Below are positions 43,414-53,085 of a DNA stretch of 53,085 nt, piece by piece. Numbering within the stretch: the first letter of the stretch is position 1; every line of letters starts with the position of its first letter. A program made the translations under genes and the position numbers. Where the stretch lies: NCBI GenBank assembly GCA_030066045.1, contig JASJCJ010000022.1, forward strand, positions 1-53,085. The letters are read 5' to 3'. The notes beneath the pieces are model-generated. The model made no database searches, was not told the origin of the DNA, and saw only the letters and a list, made by a program, of their open reading frames with translations. This DNA is from Calothrix sp. MO_167.B12 (GTDB lineage Bacteria > Cyanobacteriota > Cyanobacteriia > Cyanobacteriales > Nostocaceae).

Positions 43414-44223
43414 CTACACCCTAATTTTGCTTAAATGAAAATACTGGTGAATCACTGATGGTAACTCCCCACTTCTTTGGTTCAGTATTAATAATTGCGA
43501 TCGCCGCCATGCTTCTAAGGCTAAATGAGTTGTATCGATCACAGATTCTTCTGAAGAAGCCAGTATCAATTGTTGCCTAATTGATTGACAAATTTGGGTA
43601 AAAACCGGCATATCTAGCATTTCTCCCAAGCCAGCTAATTCAGTTGCTGTAGCGATCGCCATTTTCTGTAATAGAGAGCCATCATAATTGAACAATAAGT
43701 TGTCCAAGGATTGTAAACTTTTCTCTACTTCCGTCTTAAATACTAAATGTATAATATTTTGGGATGTTTTTTTAGGAGTAACTATACTAGCAATATCTTC
43801 TGGGTCTGGTTGATCTAAACCTTTGTATAATTCTTCAAATAGTGGGTAACAGAACGTTGCCAACCAATGCTCATCAATCAGAGATTTTGCTGCAATTAAT
43901 TCTAGGATATGACGTAACCAATCTAGGGTTGATAGTAATAAATTATGCAAATCTGAATCGATTTTTTGCTGGTATTTTCTACCTTTCAATACTTGAAAAG
44001 CATCTTCTAAACGGTAAGCTAGATCCCCTAACATCCGAAATTCTGGCATACCCCCACTATCTTGAAGAAAATGAAGAATTCGTAGTATTACATTGATTTT
44101 ATCCGGTATTGCGCCAACGTCATCATTAATTCCCAATAATATCTTTTCCAGATTATTTAGATACTCAGTAGCTGTCCCTAAAAATTCTATCCTGATTTCT
44201 CGCTCTGTTTCTGGTAACATCAT
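43414..44223 (-). CDS. Orphan HPt-domain protein (CheA N-terminal-like)
   Basis: A 269-residue protein that resembles the phosphotransfer (P1/HPt) part of CheA/PilL-type kinases with no kinase domain. The first half has the four-helix pattern with RILHFLQDSGGM (His51 at the phosphoacceptor position, but the usual Lys-Gly after it replaced) and LGDLAYRLEDAFQVLKG. The second half (about 165-260, EVEKSLQSLDNLLFN...LAGLGEMLDMPVFTQICQSI) looks like a second, His-less HPt-like bundle. A truncated or free-standing phosphorelay scaffold is the likeliest reading. ATG start at 44223 (second ATG 44220). No CheA or receiver gene adjoins. Confidence 0.68.
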   Translation of the reverse strand: MMLPETEREIRIEFLGTATEYLNNLEKILLGINDDVGAIPDKINVILRILHFLQDSGGMPEFRMLGDLAYRLEDAFQVLKGRKYQQKIDSDLHNLLLSTLDWLRHILELIAAKSLIDEHWLATFCYPLFEELYKGLDQPDPEDIASIVTPKKTSQNIIHLVFKTEVEKSLQSLDNLLFNYDGSLLQKMAIATATELAGLGEMLDMPVFTQICQSIRQQLILASSEESVIDTTHLALEAWRRSQLLILNQRSGELPSVIHQYFHLSKIRV

Positions 44224-44746
44224 ACTAAATTTTATGTGTTATGTAGCGATGCCAGTGACGTTATGAAAGCCTTGCTATTCATATGCCCTGATATCTATGT
44301 GTAGATGCAATTTATCAATTGGCTCTACATATTTAGAAAATATTTATAATTGCGAGGTGAAAGAGGTAGGATTCTTTAATTCAGGGAGCATCCCAATTCT
44401 TCAAAAATATCTGGTAGTGGGAGCCGGAAAGCTCCCTTAATATACAAAGCGGGTAATATACAGAGCGGGCAATATACAAAGCAGTCAAGATGCCCGCACT
44501 ACATATACAAAGCGGGCAATATAAAAAGCAGTCAAGATGCCCACACTACAAATTACAGCAGTTTTCATCTATTTGAACCACATCTTCATGTAGGGGTTTA
44601 GCAATGCTAAACCCCTACGGTGTGGTCTATTTACCTGAAAATCCCTGTAAAATATTTGGGATGCTCCCTGAATTCATCCCTCCTTCCCTCCTTCACTCCT
44701 TCCCTCCCTCACTCCTTCTCTCCTTCCCTCCTATTACCCATATCCC
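44224..44746. repeat. Intergenic repeat cluster including a near-perfect hairpin
   Basis: Copies of GGGAGCCGGAAAGCTCCC (44416-44433), four-fold AAGCGGGCAATATA-type units (44450-44545), a perfect 14-bp inverted repeat GTAGGGGTTTAGCA/TGCTAAACCCCTAC with a single central base (44590-44618), and CTCCTTCC heptamers (44680-44730). No gene. Confidence 0.75.
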
Positions 44747-45643
44747 ATGCAAGGCTTCTTAAATCTCGATAAATCCTTTGGTTGGACTTCCCATGACTGT
44801 GTAGCCAAAACGCGAAAACTCTTACGAATCAAGCGCGTGGGACACGCCGGTACTTTAGATCCGGCAGCAACTGGAGTGTTACCCATTGCCGTAGGGAGAG
44901 CAACTCGCTTATTACAATATCTCCCAGGCAATAAAGCATACAAAGCCACAATCCGCTTGGGAGTAAGTACGGCTACGGATGATTTACAAGGAGAAGTGAT
45001 TTCTCAACAGCCAGTAACGGGATTAACTTTCGCGATGGTGGAAACTGCATTAGCTCAATTCACAGGTAAAATAGAGCAAATTCCACCCCGTTACAGTGCC
45101 ATTCAAGTCCAGGGTAAACGATTGTACGATTTAGCGCGGAAAGGTGAAGTAGTAGAAGTTCCCACAAGAATCGTAGAAATTTTGAATCTAGAAATTTTAG
45201 ATTGGCGGACAGGAGATTTTCCCGAATTAGATATTGCCATCGCCTGTGGTGCGGGTACATATATTCGAGCGATCGCTCGGGATTTGGGTATAAAATTAAA
45301 TACTGGTGGTACCCTTGCAGCTTTGCAACGCACTGAGAGTAGTGGTTTTCACTTGGATAACAGTATTAATTTGACGGAGTTAGAGGCTCAAATACAAGCT
45401 GGAAGGTTTCAACTCATTCCCCCTGATATTCCCCTACAACATCTATCTGCTATAACTTTAGAAGCAATTCCTGCCCGTAAATGGTGTCAAGGCCAACGCA
45501 TTCCTATGGATGGGGATATTGGTGAGGGAATATTGCGGGTATATGGGGAAGATGGTTGTTTTCTGGGTTTGGGAAAACAAGCAATATCAGCAGATGGTCA
45601 ATTGTTAGTTCCAGTAATGGTATTGGAAGTAAGTAATAAGTAA
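44747..45643 (+). CDS. truB: tRNA pseudouridine(55) synthase
   Basis: Makes pseudouridine 55 in the T-loop of tRNAs. The 298-residue product has [15 protein letters not shown] (3-17), [14 protein letters not shown] with catalytic Asp38, [15 protein letters not shown], the [20 protein letters not shown] stretch and the RAIARDLG segment. A C-terminal region of ~75 residues, past the catalytic fold, matches the PUA-like tail seen in cyanobacterial TruB. ATG start at 44747 coincides with the family N-terminus. Function is sure. Confidence 0.95.
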   Translation: MQGFLNLDKSFGWTSHDCVAKTRKLLRIKRVGHAGTLDPAATGVLPIAVGRATRLLQYLPGNKAYKATIRLGVSTATDDLQGEVISQQPVTGLTFAMVETALAQFTGKIEQIPPRYSAIQVQGKRLYDLARKGEVVEVPTRIVEILNLEILDWRTGDFPELDIAIACGAGTYIRAIARDLGIKLNTGGTLAALQRTESSGFHLDNSINLTELEAQIQAGRFQLIPPDIPLQHLSAITLEAIPARKWCQGQRIPMDGDIGEGILRVYGEDGCFLGLGKQAISADGQLLVPVMVLEVSNK

Positions 45644-46040
45644 TAAGTAATACAACCTTTGACGAGTCGCGAATGTTTAGATCCCCGACTTCTTCAAGGA
45701 TACCAATGGCGAATCAGAGGTATCATATCGTTTCCGTTTGTATCGGAATTATTTCAGTTACTCTCTCTCTTCCTCTTCCTTTGCGTCCTTTGCGTCTTTG
45801 CGGTTTTTTATCATTCAGATGCTATCGGATTTGATATCACCCTCTTGGGAGTGGGGGAGTGGGGCAGAAAAAACCCAGCCCAAATTATGACAGTAATCCC
45901 TAGCTTTTAGCATAATCAGGGTTAATACCCACTATTCGCCAGCAGCATCCTTCAAGAAGTCGGGGATCTGTTAACCAATAGGCAAGGTAAACTGGTGAAA
46001 TTGACTGATAAATTGAATTAATATTTTCCAATTTTGTCCT
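45644..46040. repeat. Intergenic inverted-repeat element (about 290 bp)
   Basis: Bases 45679-45970 are framed by AGATCCCCGACTTCTTCAAG and CTTGAAGAAGTCGGGGATCT-like arms (right arm has one mismatch). The interior matches, in the opposite orientation, the element at 25445-25640, with a CCACTCTTGGGAGTGGGGGA-like core and a GGGGCAGAAAAA block. No coding region; TAAGTAA heptamers (45632-45653) precede it. Confidence 0.7.
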
Positions 46041-48191
46041 ATGCCCGCATTCCTATTAGAAGTTGGTACAGAAGAGTTACCCGCAAGCTTTCTCAGTAGT
46101 GCCATTACCCAGTGGCAATCCCACATTCCCCACAGTTTGGCAGATAATAACCTCAACAGTGAAGATATACAAGTTTATGGTACTCCCCGCCGTTTAGCGG
46201 TGCTAATCACCGGATTACCTTCCCGGCAGGAGGATCGGGAAGAGGAGGTGAAAGGACCACCTGTCAAAGCTGCATTTAAGGATGGTAAACCCACGAAAGC
46301 CGCTGAGGGTTTTGCCAAAAAGCAAGGTGTGGAAATTGATGCCTTGTCAGTACGCCCCACGGAGAAAGGGGAGTTTGTATTTGTTAACAAAGTAATTCCT
46401 GGCCGCCAGGTTGCAGATATTCTGACAGAACTGGTTCCCCAATGGATTTTTGGTTTGGAAGGTAAGCGGTTGATGCGTTGGGGTGATGGTGATTTGCGGT
46501 TTTCTCGTCCCATTCGCTGGTTGGTGACTTTGTTGGATGACCAGGTATTACCGATAGAATTGGTGAATGGTTCTAAGACAGTTTGTAGCGATCGCATTTC
46601 CTGTGGTCATCGTATTTTACATCCAGAATCGGTTACTATTGCCCAAGCGACGGATTATGTTGATACTCTCCGTCATGGCTCTGTAATTGTAAATACGGAA
46701 GAACGAGCAACAATAATTACAGAGCAAGTCCAAGCAGCAGCGAAACAGGTAAATGGTTGTACTACAATTTACCCAGATTTGTTAGCAGAAGTAACTAACT
46801 TGGTGGAATCTCCCTCGGCGGTGGTGGGTAAGTTTGAGTCAGAGTTTTTACAGTTACCCGTGGAGGTAATTACTACGGTGATGGTGAGTCACCAGCGTTA
46901 TTTCCCTGTGTTTACAGATGCTAACTCTCAGGAGTTACTCCCTTACTTTATTACGGTTTCCAATGGTGACACGGCGAAAGCCGATATCATTGCCAAGGGT
47001 AATGAACGGGTAATCCGCGCCCGGTTAGCAGATGGGCAATTCTTTTATGAGGCTGATTTAAAAAATCCCTTGGATAGCTTTTTACCAGAGTTAGCTAAGG
47101 TGACTTTCCAAGAAGATTTAGGCTCTGTACTAGATAAGGCGGGACGGGTGGCGAAAATTGCCGCTCTGATTGCCGAGCAATTACAACTAGGGGACGATGA
47201 CAGCCATAATGTCCACCGGGCAGCTTTACTATGTAAGGCAGATTTGGTTTCCCAAATGGTGTATGAATTTCCCGAATTACAAGGGGTGATGGGAGAAAAG
47301 TATGCCCTAGCCTGTGACGAGCCGTCAGCGGTTGCCAAGGCAATATTTGAGCATTACCTGCCACGGGGCGCAGATGATATCCTTCCCCAAACTATTACTG
47401 GTCAAGTTGTGGGTTTGGCAGATAGGCTGGATACTTTGGTGAGTATTTTTGGCTTGGGGATGATTCCCACTGGCTCCTCTGACCCCTTTGCCTTGAGAAG
47501 GGCAGCAAATGCGGTGATAAATATTACTTGGACTGGTAATTTAGGGATTAATTTACAACAATTATTAGAACAAGTAGTCACAGATTTCGTGGCAGACCAT
47601 GATCAAGATAAAGGGCAATTACTCGCCTCCCTACAAGAATTTTTCCTGCAACGTATCCGTACCCTCCTACAAGACGAAAAGCAAATAGACTATGACCTGG
47701 TGAATGCAGTACTAGGAGAAAATGACCCAGAGTATACAGCACGGGCATTACAAGACTTACTAGATGTCCGCGATCGCGCCATTTTCCTCCAGGATATCAG
47801 ACAAAATGGTACCTTAGAACAAATCTACGAAACCGTTAACCGTTCCACCAGGTTAGCAGCCCAAGGAGATTTAGATACCAACCAACTACAACCAGAAGCG
47901 GTAGTTGACAAAAAACTGTTCCAAAAGCCCTCCGAGTCAGCTTTTTATGAAGGGATAGTCAAATTAGTACCCCAAACCCAAGCTGCACAACAATCTCGCA
48001 ATTATCAACAGTTAGTATCCGCCCTGACAGAAATTGCACCCACCGTCAGTAACTTTTTTGATGGGCCAGAAAGCGTTTTAGTCATGGACCCTGAACCCGC
48101 AATTCAACGCAACCGCCTGTATTTATTGGGTTTGCTGCGTAACCACAGCCGTGTATTAGCCGATTTTGGAGCGATAGTCAAAAATTTGTAG
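46041..48191 (+). CDS. glyS: Glycyl-tRNA synthetase beta subunit
   Basis: Non-catalytic, tRNA-binding subunit of the alpha2beta2 glycyl-tRNA synthetase; the alpha subunit must be encoded elsewhere. The 716-residue length is typical. Hallmarks: [15 protein letters not shown] at the start, [40 protein letters not shown], and the [32 protein letters not shown] segment with HD-like and anticodon-binding domains after it. ATG start at 46041. murD follows 84 bases downstream on the same strand; probable cotranscription. Confidence 0.96.
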   Translation: MPAFLLEVGTEELPASFLSSAITQWQSHIPHSLADNNLNSEDIQVYGTPRRLAVLITGLPSRQEDREEEVKGPPVKAAFKDGKPTKAAEGFAKKQGVEIDALSVRPTEKGEFVFVNKVIPGRQVADILTELVPQWIFGLEGKRLMRWGDGDLRFSRPIRWLVTLLDDQVLPIELVNGSKTVCSDRISCGHRILHPESVTIAQATDYVDTLRHGSVIVNTEERATIITEQVQAAAKQVNGCTTIYPDLLAEVTNLVESPSAVVGKFESEFLQLPVEVITTVMVSHQRYFPVFTDANSQELLPYFITVSNGDTAKADIIAKGNERVIRARLADGQFFYEADLKNPLDSFLPELAKVTFQEDLGSVLDKAGRVAKIAALIAEQLQLGDDDSHNVHRAALLCKADLVSQMVYEFPELQGVMGEKYALACDEPSAVAKAIFEHYLPRGADDILPQTITGQVVGLADRLDTLVSIFGLGMIPTGSSDPFALRRAANAVINITWTGNLGINLQQLLEQVVTDFVADHDQDKGQLLASLQEFFLQRIRTLLQDEKQIDYDLVNAVLGENDPEYTARALQDLLDVRDRAIFLQDIRQNGTLEQIYETVNRSTRLAAQGDLDTNQLQPEAVVDKKLFQKPSESAFYEGIVKLVPQTQAAQQSRNYQQLVSALTEIAPTVSNFFDGPESVLVMDPEPAIQRNRLYLLGLLRNHSRVLADFGAIVKNL

Positions 48192-48275
48192 CCTAAATCA
48201 ACAAAAAGTAGTGTTATTTTATGCCAATAAACGCTACCATAGATAATGCTTAACCAGGGATATTTGCTACAGTCT

Positions 48276-49688
48276 ATGTCCAAAGCTCATGTAATTGGAT
48301 TAGGAAAGTCCGGTGTTGCTGCGGCAAGACTGTTGAGAAGGGAAGATTGGGAGGTGACGTTGAGCGACTCTGCTAACGCGGAAAAATTCGCTGCACGCAA
48401 CACCTCCGAAAACTTCCTGAAACAGCAACAACTACTTAGTGCCGAACAAATTCAGGTAAAGCTGGGGTATTCCCTAGAATTACATGACTCGGATTTACCA
48501 CAATTAATCGTTGCCAGTCCTGGTGTTCCTTGGGATGTGCCCGTGTTACTCCAAGCACGGGAATTGGGTCTTGAAACCATCGGCGAGATGGAACTGGCAT
48601 GGAGACATTTACAATCTATCCCCTGGGTAGGAATTACGGGAACTAATGGTAAAACTACTACTACTGCCTTAGTCGCAGCAATTTTTCAAGCAGCAGGATT
48701 AAATGCCCCTGCTTGCGGTAATATTGGCTACGCTGCCTGTGAAGTCGCTTTGCAATCAACCCAAAACTCACCCGATTGGATCATTGCAGAACTGAGCAGT
48801 TATCAAATAGAATCATCTAATTCCTTATCACCACGCATCGGTATTTGGACCACATTCACCCCCGATCACCTCAGTCGTCACAAAACTTTAGATAACTACT
48901 ATAATATTAAGGCTCAACTGTTGCATCGTTCCCAGTTACAAGTAATGAATGGCGATGACCCTTATTTAAGTAAACTGGGTTTGAGTCATTGGGCTAATGC
49001 CTACTGGACTAGTGTGAAAGGGAAAGATAATTTAATTGGTGACAAAGGCTTTTATATTGCAGATGGTTGGGTAATGGAAACTGCCAATATTGCCTCCCTA
49101 CCCGAAGATGAAAGAATTGTGGAGACCTCTGCATTGCGGATGGTAGGAGAACACAACCAGCAGAACCTGCTCATGTCCGTAGCCGCAGCTAGACTAGCAG
49201 GGATTGGCAAAGAGGCTATCTCCCAAGCCGTAGCTGAATTTCCCGGCGTTCCCCATCGCCTAGAACATATTTGTACTTGGAATGGTATAAAATTTATCAA
49301 CGATAGTAAAGCTACCAACTATGATGCAGCGGAAGTTGGTTTAGCATCCGTTGACAGTCCGGTAATTTTAATTGCTGGTGGAGAAGAAAAAGATGGCGAT
49401 CGCGCCCCTTGGATGGCGAAGATAAAAGCCAAAGCCGCCGCCGTACTATTAATAGGCAATGCAGCATCTAACTTTGCTCAATATCTGGAAGAGGTGGGGT
49501 ATAGCAACTACGAAATTGTAGACACCTTAGATAGAGCCATACCGCGATCGGCAGAACTAGGCAAACAATATTCTGACTCAGTAGTATTACTATCACCTGC
49601 TTGTGCTAGTTTTGACCAATATCCTAACTTTGAAGTGCGTGGCGATCGTTTTCGTCAGTTATGTTTAGAGTGGGCAAAAAGCCAGTAG
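48276..49688 (+). CDS. murD: UDP-N-acetylmuramoylalanine--D-glutamate ligase
   Basis: Adds D-Glu to UDP-MurNAc-L-Ala in peptidoglycan synthesis. From ATG 48276 it is 470 residues with [18 protein letters not shown] (Rossmann-like), the ATP P-loop [14 protein letters not shown] with Lys126, CGNIGYAA, the AELSSYQIE motif, [42 protein letters not shown] and [20 protein letters not shown]. An ATG 10 codons upstream (48246) is open too, but the conserved protein begins MSKA. It lies after glyS, with only 84 bases between. Confidence 0.95.
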   Translation: MSKAHVIGLGKSGVAAARLLRREDWEVTLSDSANAEKFAARNTSENFLKQQQLLSAEQIQVKLGYSLELHDSDLPQLIVASPGVPWDVPVLLQARELGLETIGEMELAWRHLQSIPWVGITGTNGKTTTTALVAAIFQAAGLNAPACGNIGYAACEVALQSTQNSPDWIIAELSSYQIESSNSLSPRIGIWTTFTPDHLSRHKTLDNYYNIKAQLLHRSQLQVMNGDDPYLSKLGLSHWANAYWTSVKGKDNLIGDKGFYIADGWVMETANIASLPEDERIVETSALRMVGEHNQQNLLMSVAAARLAGIGKEAISQAVAEFPGVPHRLEHICTWNGIKFINDSKATNYDAAEVGLASVDSPVILIAGGEEKDGDRAPWMAKIKAKAAAVLLIGNAASNFAQYLEEVGYSNYEIVDTLDRAIPRSAELGKQYSDSVVLLSPACASFDQYPNFEVRGDRFRQLCLEWAKSQ

Positions 49689-50203
49689 TACTGCTTATGT
49701 GTTTAGATTCCCGACTTCTCTCCTAGTGTTCCGCCACATTAGTTCTAAGGAGTAAAACAATTGTAGTGGGAGCGTCTCGCTCCCTGCTGTAAGGAAGTGG
49801 GCTTTGGGAACCGCACTACAGCTGCCCTTCAACCGGATGACGCGGGGACGCGGGGACATGGGGACACGGGGAGGCGGAGCGCTCTGTGTCCGGTGCCCCG
49901 TGTCCGGGGCGATAAGCCCCAAGGGTCAACAGTCCCCCATCAAAATCTGCGATTTGATGGCTCCCGATTGGTGGGCACCTCAAGCCTCCACCACGTCGGT
50001 GGAGGAGTGCGTCTCCCTCTCTCCGCGTCTGGTGCGTCTCTTCTTGACAATTAATTTGGTCAAGTACTAGGGTTGGATTTCTAGATGATGTCCGGCAAAT
50101 CACCCATAATTTAGGACATGGTGCAAAAATCACCAAACCTCTTTATATCCCTACACCCCTACACCCATGTAGTCTTAGTGATAAATCTTTAACTGGACAT
50201 GAT
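49689..50203. repeat. Intergenic repeat cluster
   Basis: No gene in 515 bases. GTGTTCCGCCACATTA plus GTAGTGGGAGCGTCTCGCTC (49728-49784) copies the repeat before tnpB; GACGCGGGGACGCGGGGACA-type short repeats lie at 49838-49868; GCCTCCACCACGTCGGTGGA hairpin at 49985-50005; CAAATCACCCATAATTTAGG (50095-50114) repeats 43360-43379; and 50182-50208 is the CTTTAACTGGACATGATATG block. Confidence 0.75.
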
Positions 50204-51220
50204 ATGAGCTGTGTTTTGGGCATTGATGGTGGTGGTAGCAAAACTATTTGTATCCTCATGGACGATACAGGTAAAGTACTAGGAACAGGTGAAGCAGGGG
50301 CATCTAATTATCAAAGTATTGGCATAGCAGCTGCCCAAAAACAAATTCAATCTGCAATCCATAAGGCTGCAATAGCAGCACTAAAGTACACAAATACGAT
50401 CAAATTAGTAGCAATTTGTCTGGGTTTGGCAGGTGTGGGCCGTCCAGAGGATATTGAAATAGTAAAAGCCATAGTTAGCCAATTGCAAAATAGCAAATCT
50501 ATGTTGGCAATTACTTGGGCATTGCAACCATCTAGTATTGTGATTTGTCATGACGCTTTAATTGCTTTAACCGGAGGAGTTGGTGATGCTGTGGGTATTG
50601 TGGTAGCAACTGGGACTGGTTCTATGGTTTTCGGGCGAAATCATCAAGGAAATAGCCAGCGAGTCGGCGGTTGGGGGTATATCTTAGGAGATGAAGGCAG
50701 TGCCTATAAAATTGCTGTTTGCGGTATGCAAGGGGCATTAAAAGCTCATGATGGACGCGGGATACCAACTAGCTTGGTAGAAGATTTCCAACGGCATCTT
50801 GGTTTGGAAAATATAGAAAACCTAATAGAAGTTGTATATCGGCGGGGATGGGGTGTCAAAGAGATAGCCGCTTTGGCTCCAATTATCGATCAAGCGGCAA
50901 CTGCAGGGGATAAAGTTGCCAATGGTGTTATTGATGAAGCCGTCACAGAGTTGGTAATAGCTACTGCTACAGTTATTAATCGCATTTTTGACCAGAGTCA
51001 GGTTGTGGAAGTAGTTACCACAGGAAGCGTGTGGCAAGGTAAGTGTAAGTTACGGGAAAGATTTGTCAAATCTATTGCCCATCAGTTTCCTTTGGCAAAA
51101 GTGATTTATCCTCGGCATGAGCCAGCTTATGGGGCTGGAATGTTGGCATTAAAGGCTGTCACATCCTCCCACACCAAATCTGGCGATTATCCCTCCTTTA
51201 TCACTTTTGAAAGAGAATAA
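50204..51220 (+). CDS. BadF/BadG/BcrA/BcrD-type ATPase, N-acetylglucosamine kinase-like
   Basis: A 338-residue ASKHA-fold ATPase. N-terminal VLGIDGGGSKTICILMDD (4-21, phosphate 1 loop), VCHDALIALTGG-type segment with catalytic-type Asp (CHDALIAL), VVATGTGSMVFG (phosphate 2 loop), RVGGWGYILGDEGSAYKI, and TTGSVWQGK near the C-terminus. Most relatives phosphorylate GlcNAc or glucosamine, which would fit recycling of peptidoglycan or chitin sugars near murD, but the distance and repeat-filled gap argue against an operon. ATG 50204 overlaps a dispersed repeat. Glycerol or acyl-CoA activity is not suggested by the sequence. Confidence 0.85.
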   Translation: MSCVLGIDGGGSKTICILMDDTGKVLGTGEAGASNYQSIGIAAAQKQIQSAIHKAAIAALKYTNTIKLVAICLGLAGVGRPEDIEIVKAIVSQLQNSKSMLAITWALQPSSIVICHDALIALTGGVGDAVGIVVATGTGSMVFGRNHQGNSQRVGGWGYILGDEGSAYKIAVCGMQGALKAHDGRGIPTSLVEDFQRHLGLENIENLIEVVYRRGWGVKEIAALAPIIDQAATAGDKVANGVIDEAVTELVIATATVINRIFDQSQVVEVVTTGSVWQGKCKLRERFVKSIAHQFPLAKVIYPRHEPAYGAGMLALKAVTSSHTKSGDYPSFITFERE

Positions 51221-52091
51221 TTTAGTACTCTGTCCCATTAATTTTGAAGGGCAGCTGTAGTGCGGGCATCTTGCCCGCTTTCTTAAAATAGGGAGCGAGA
51301 CGCTCCCACTACAATTGTTTAGGGCTTGCTGAAAAACTCTTTTGGTGGGGGTAGGGAATAGGGAATAGGGAATAGGCAATAGTTTCAGCCTATGGGTTTC
51401 TATTCAAAATATCATCAAAAATTACAGATGCAAGAATTTTAAACATAAAATCCTAATTCCCTTGCACTTAATTCCCCAAAAAATAGCCCTTATGCATTGA
51501 TAAATCAATGTTTGATAGTTATTCAGCAGACCCTATTTACCTATCACACTTATGGGACACTAGTACTTCACCACACCCACTTTGCAGGGTTAAAGGAGTG
51601 GGAGCCGGAAAGCTCCCTGCCTGGAAATAGGGAGCGAGACGCTCCCACCATGCCTTGATAGAACATTTACGAAAAATCTTGGTTTCAGGCATTCTGTTGA
51701 AAAATAAACGTTCAAATGCCCGACTTATATACAGTTGAAAATTTGGCTTTTATTTTTATTTTCCCAGAGTGACAGAACAGAGTTATGGTGTGGGAGGATC
51801 TCACTAACCGTAATTTGCTCATAGTTGGTGAATATGAGCAAGTTATATGGAAAATTAAAAATTTTGGTGGAAAAGATGGTATGGGGCATTGACCCATGCT
51901 TAGAATAAGTCTACATTTATCTTATGTAGGGCTTGCTGTTCGCATAGCGTAGCCTTAGCTATAAAAGTCTTTGGGTGAGAGTAGCCAACAGGCAACAGGG
52001 AACAGTTTCACCCCTGATTTTTGCTACTGGAGTTTACCACAAAAAATGTTTAATCAGGTTTGGATAAGTTTTTCGGAGCAGTGAATATAGC
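51221..52091. repeat. Intergenic region with MITE copies and dispersed repeats
   Basis: No gene in 871 bases. GGAGCGAGACGCTCCC and GGGCATCTTGCCCGC units occur at 51225-51320 and 51595-51660. An inverted-repeat element (51320-51535) begins AGGGCTTGCTGAA and ends TTCAGCAGACCCT; it contains a GGGAATA heptamer run (51353-51378). A second copy begins at 51928 and holds a 22-bp insertion of a small palindrome (51939-51960). Confidence 0.75.
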
Positions 52092-53085
52092 ATGGTTGAC
52101 GCTGGTGATTTACATTCATTAACTAGTTCTATTGCATCTGTTAACTCTGGGTTCCACACCTATCTCCATGAACTCCATGAGAAATACAAAACCCTAAATG
52201 ATGGTGCGGTTGCAGACTACATTCCCGAACTAGCCTTAGCCAATCCTAACTGGTTTGGTATTTGTGTAGTCACTACGGATGGACAAATATTTGAAGTGGG
52301 CGACACTGACAAACTATTCACCATCCAATCCATATCCAAAGCCTTGGTATATGGTTTAGCTTTGGATGATTGTGGGCGAGAAGAAGTTAATTGTAAGGTG
52401 AGTGTAGAACCCACAACAGAAGCCTTTAATTCGATTATGTTGGACGAAAAAACCAATCGTCCCTACAATCCTATGGTAAACTCAGGAGCGATCGCTACTA
52501 CGGATTTAGTCAAAGGTAAAAACGGAACTGAACGACTGAAACGACTGCTAAATATGTTCCGTTGCTACACCGGAAGAGAACATGATATTAACTTCCCAGT
52601 GTTTTTGTCGGAAAAATCAACGGGAAATCGGAATCGAGCGATCGCATACCTGATGTTGAATTTTAACATGGTCAGCGACAAAATTGAAGAAACTTTAGAC
52701 CTGTACTTTCAGCAATGTGCGGTTCTAGTTAATGCTAAAGATTTGGCGATGATAGCAGCAACCCTGGCAAATGGTGGGGTTAATCCAGTGACGGGAGAAC
52801 GGGCACTTGATGAGCGCTATGTCCAAGATGTGATTAGTGTCATGCTTACCTGTGGGATGTATAATTATTCTGGTGAGTGGGTATATAAGGTAGGGATTCC
52901 AGCCAAAAGTGGAGTTGGGGGAGGAATTATGGCTGTTGTCCCCGGAAAATTAGGAATTGGTTGCTTTTCACCCTTACTGGATGCTAAGGGTAATAGTGTG
53001 CGGGGAATTAAGGTTTGTGAAGACCTTTCCCAAGACTTTGGCTTGCATCTGTTTAACGTTGCCAAACCCAAGTGCGTGTTAGAAG
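52092..53085 (+). CDS. glsA: Glutaminase A (partial, runs off the right edge)
   Basis: Hydrolyses glutamine to glutamate and ammonia. The first 331 residues are visible. Beta-lactamase-like fold landmarks: ELALANPNWFGICVVTTDG, the SxxK catalytic pair in FTIQSISKALVYG, the NPMVNSGAIA stretch, CAVLVNAKDLAMIAATLANGGVNP, MLTCGMYNYSGEWVYKVGIPAKSGVGGGI. The last residues seen (HLFNVAKPKCVLE) are past the usual end of the compact catalytic domain, so few residues or an extra C-terminal domain may follow outside the window. ATG start at 52092. The promoter should lie in the repeat-rich 51.9-52.1 kb stretch. Confidence 0.94.
   Translation, partial: MVDAGDLHSLTSSIASVNSGFHTYLHELHEKYKTLNDGAVADYIPELALANPNWFGICVVTTDGQIFEVGDTDKLFTIQSISKALVYGLALDDCGREEVNCKVSVEPTTEAFNSIMLDEKTNRPYNPMVNSGAIATTDLVKGKNGTERLKRLLNMFRCYTGREHDINFPVFLSEKSTGNRNRAIAYLMLNFNMVSDKIEETLDLYFQQCAVLVNAKDLAMIAATLANGGVNPVTGERALDERYVQDVISVMLTCGMYNYSGEWVYKVGIPAKSGVGGGIMAVVPGKLGIGCFSPLLDAKGNSVRGIKVCEDLSQDFGLHLFNVAKPKCVLE

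Noticed and set aside
45659-45910. An 83-codon frame between truB and glyS
   Set aside because: It is contained in the inverted-repeat element and includes repeat-derived hydrophobic residues; no homologue pattern recognised.
49797-50136. Frames of 75-106 codons on both strands after murD
   Set aside because: Translate GACGCGGGGACG-type repeats and hairpins; three overlapping frames on two strands cannot all be real and none has a domain.

Overview
The window is chromosomal DNA from a filamentous, probably Nostocales, cyanobacterium. Seen directly: many copies of the GCGATCGC palindrome (HIP1), AT-rich non-coding DNA packed with heptamer tandem repeats and MITE-like inverted repeats, a proton-pumping NdhD subunit, and a DnaE N-terminal half that ends in a 102-residue split-intein fragment. 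The genus is inferred. No rRNA, tRNA, CRISPR array or prophage was found.

Layout. 0-13.4 kb is mostly housekeeping: nadC, an RluA-family pseudouridine synthase, a nuclease-family remnant, ndhD, a DoxX protein, an RNase HI with an extra C-terminal domain, a small membrane protein, a gyrase/topo IV subunit A paralogue that lacks the GyrA box, a receiver-only response regulator, a 1.1 kb mobile-element relic and a YacP-like NYN protein. 13.8-22.2 kb holds dnaE-N, an EndoU-like nuclease fused to a lamin-tail domain, a tnpB gene, and a glutamine-synthetase-like gene paired with an amidohydrolase. 23-29 kb holds a UbiB-family kinase, a membrane protein, a macro-domain protein and glgP.

29.4-34.1 kb is the most interesting block. 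Four tightly packed genes encode a 115-residue unknown protein, a ZorA-like MotA/ExbB-type motor subunit with a long helical tail, a ZorB-like OmpA-family subunit and a ZorC-like EH-signature protein. This is a Zorya-like anti-phage operon with no zorD or zorE next to it. The ZorA tail contains a recent in-frame tandem duplication of about 127 residues. Repeats lie on both sides of the block.

34.4-44.2 kb holds small accessory genes: a DUF429 protein, a conserved 71-residue protein, a minimal atypical protein kinase, a glycosyltransferase, a DUF2809 membrane protein, a second receiver protein, the tetrapyrrole pair of a CbiX-like chelatase and cobA, and an orphan HPt protein. Between the chelatase and cobA lies about 380 bp that looks like a structured RNA (possible HEARO/IscB omega RNA or intron remnant). 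44.7-53 kb holds truB, glyS, murD, a BadF-type kinase and glutaminase glsA, which runs off the right edge. Gaps from 43 to 52 kb are filled with several families of dispersed repeats, some nested in one another.
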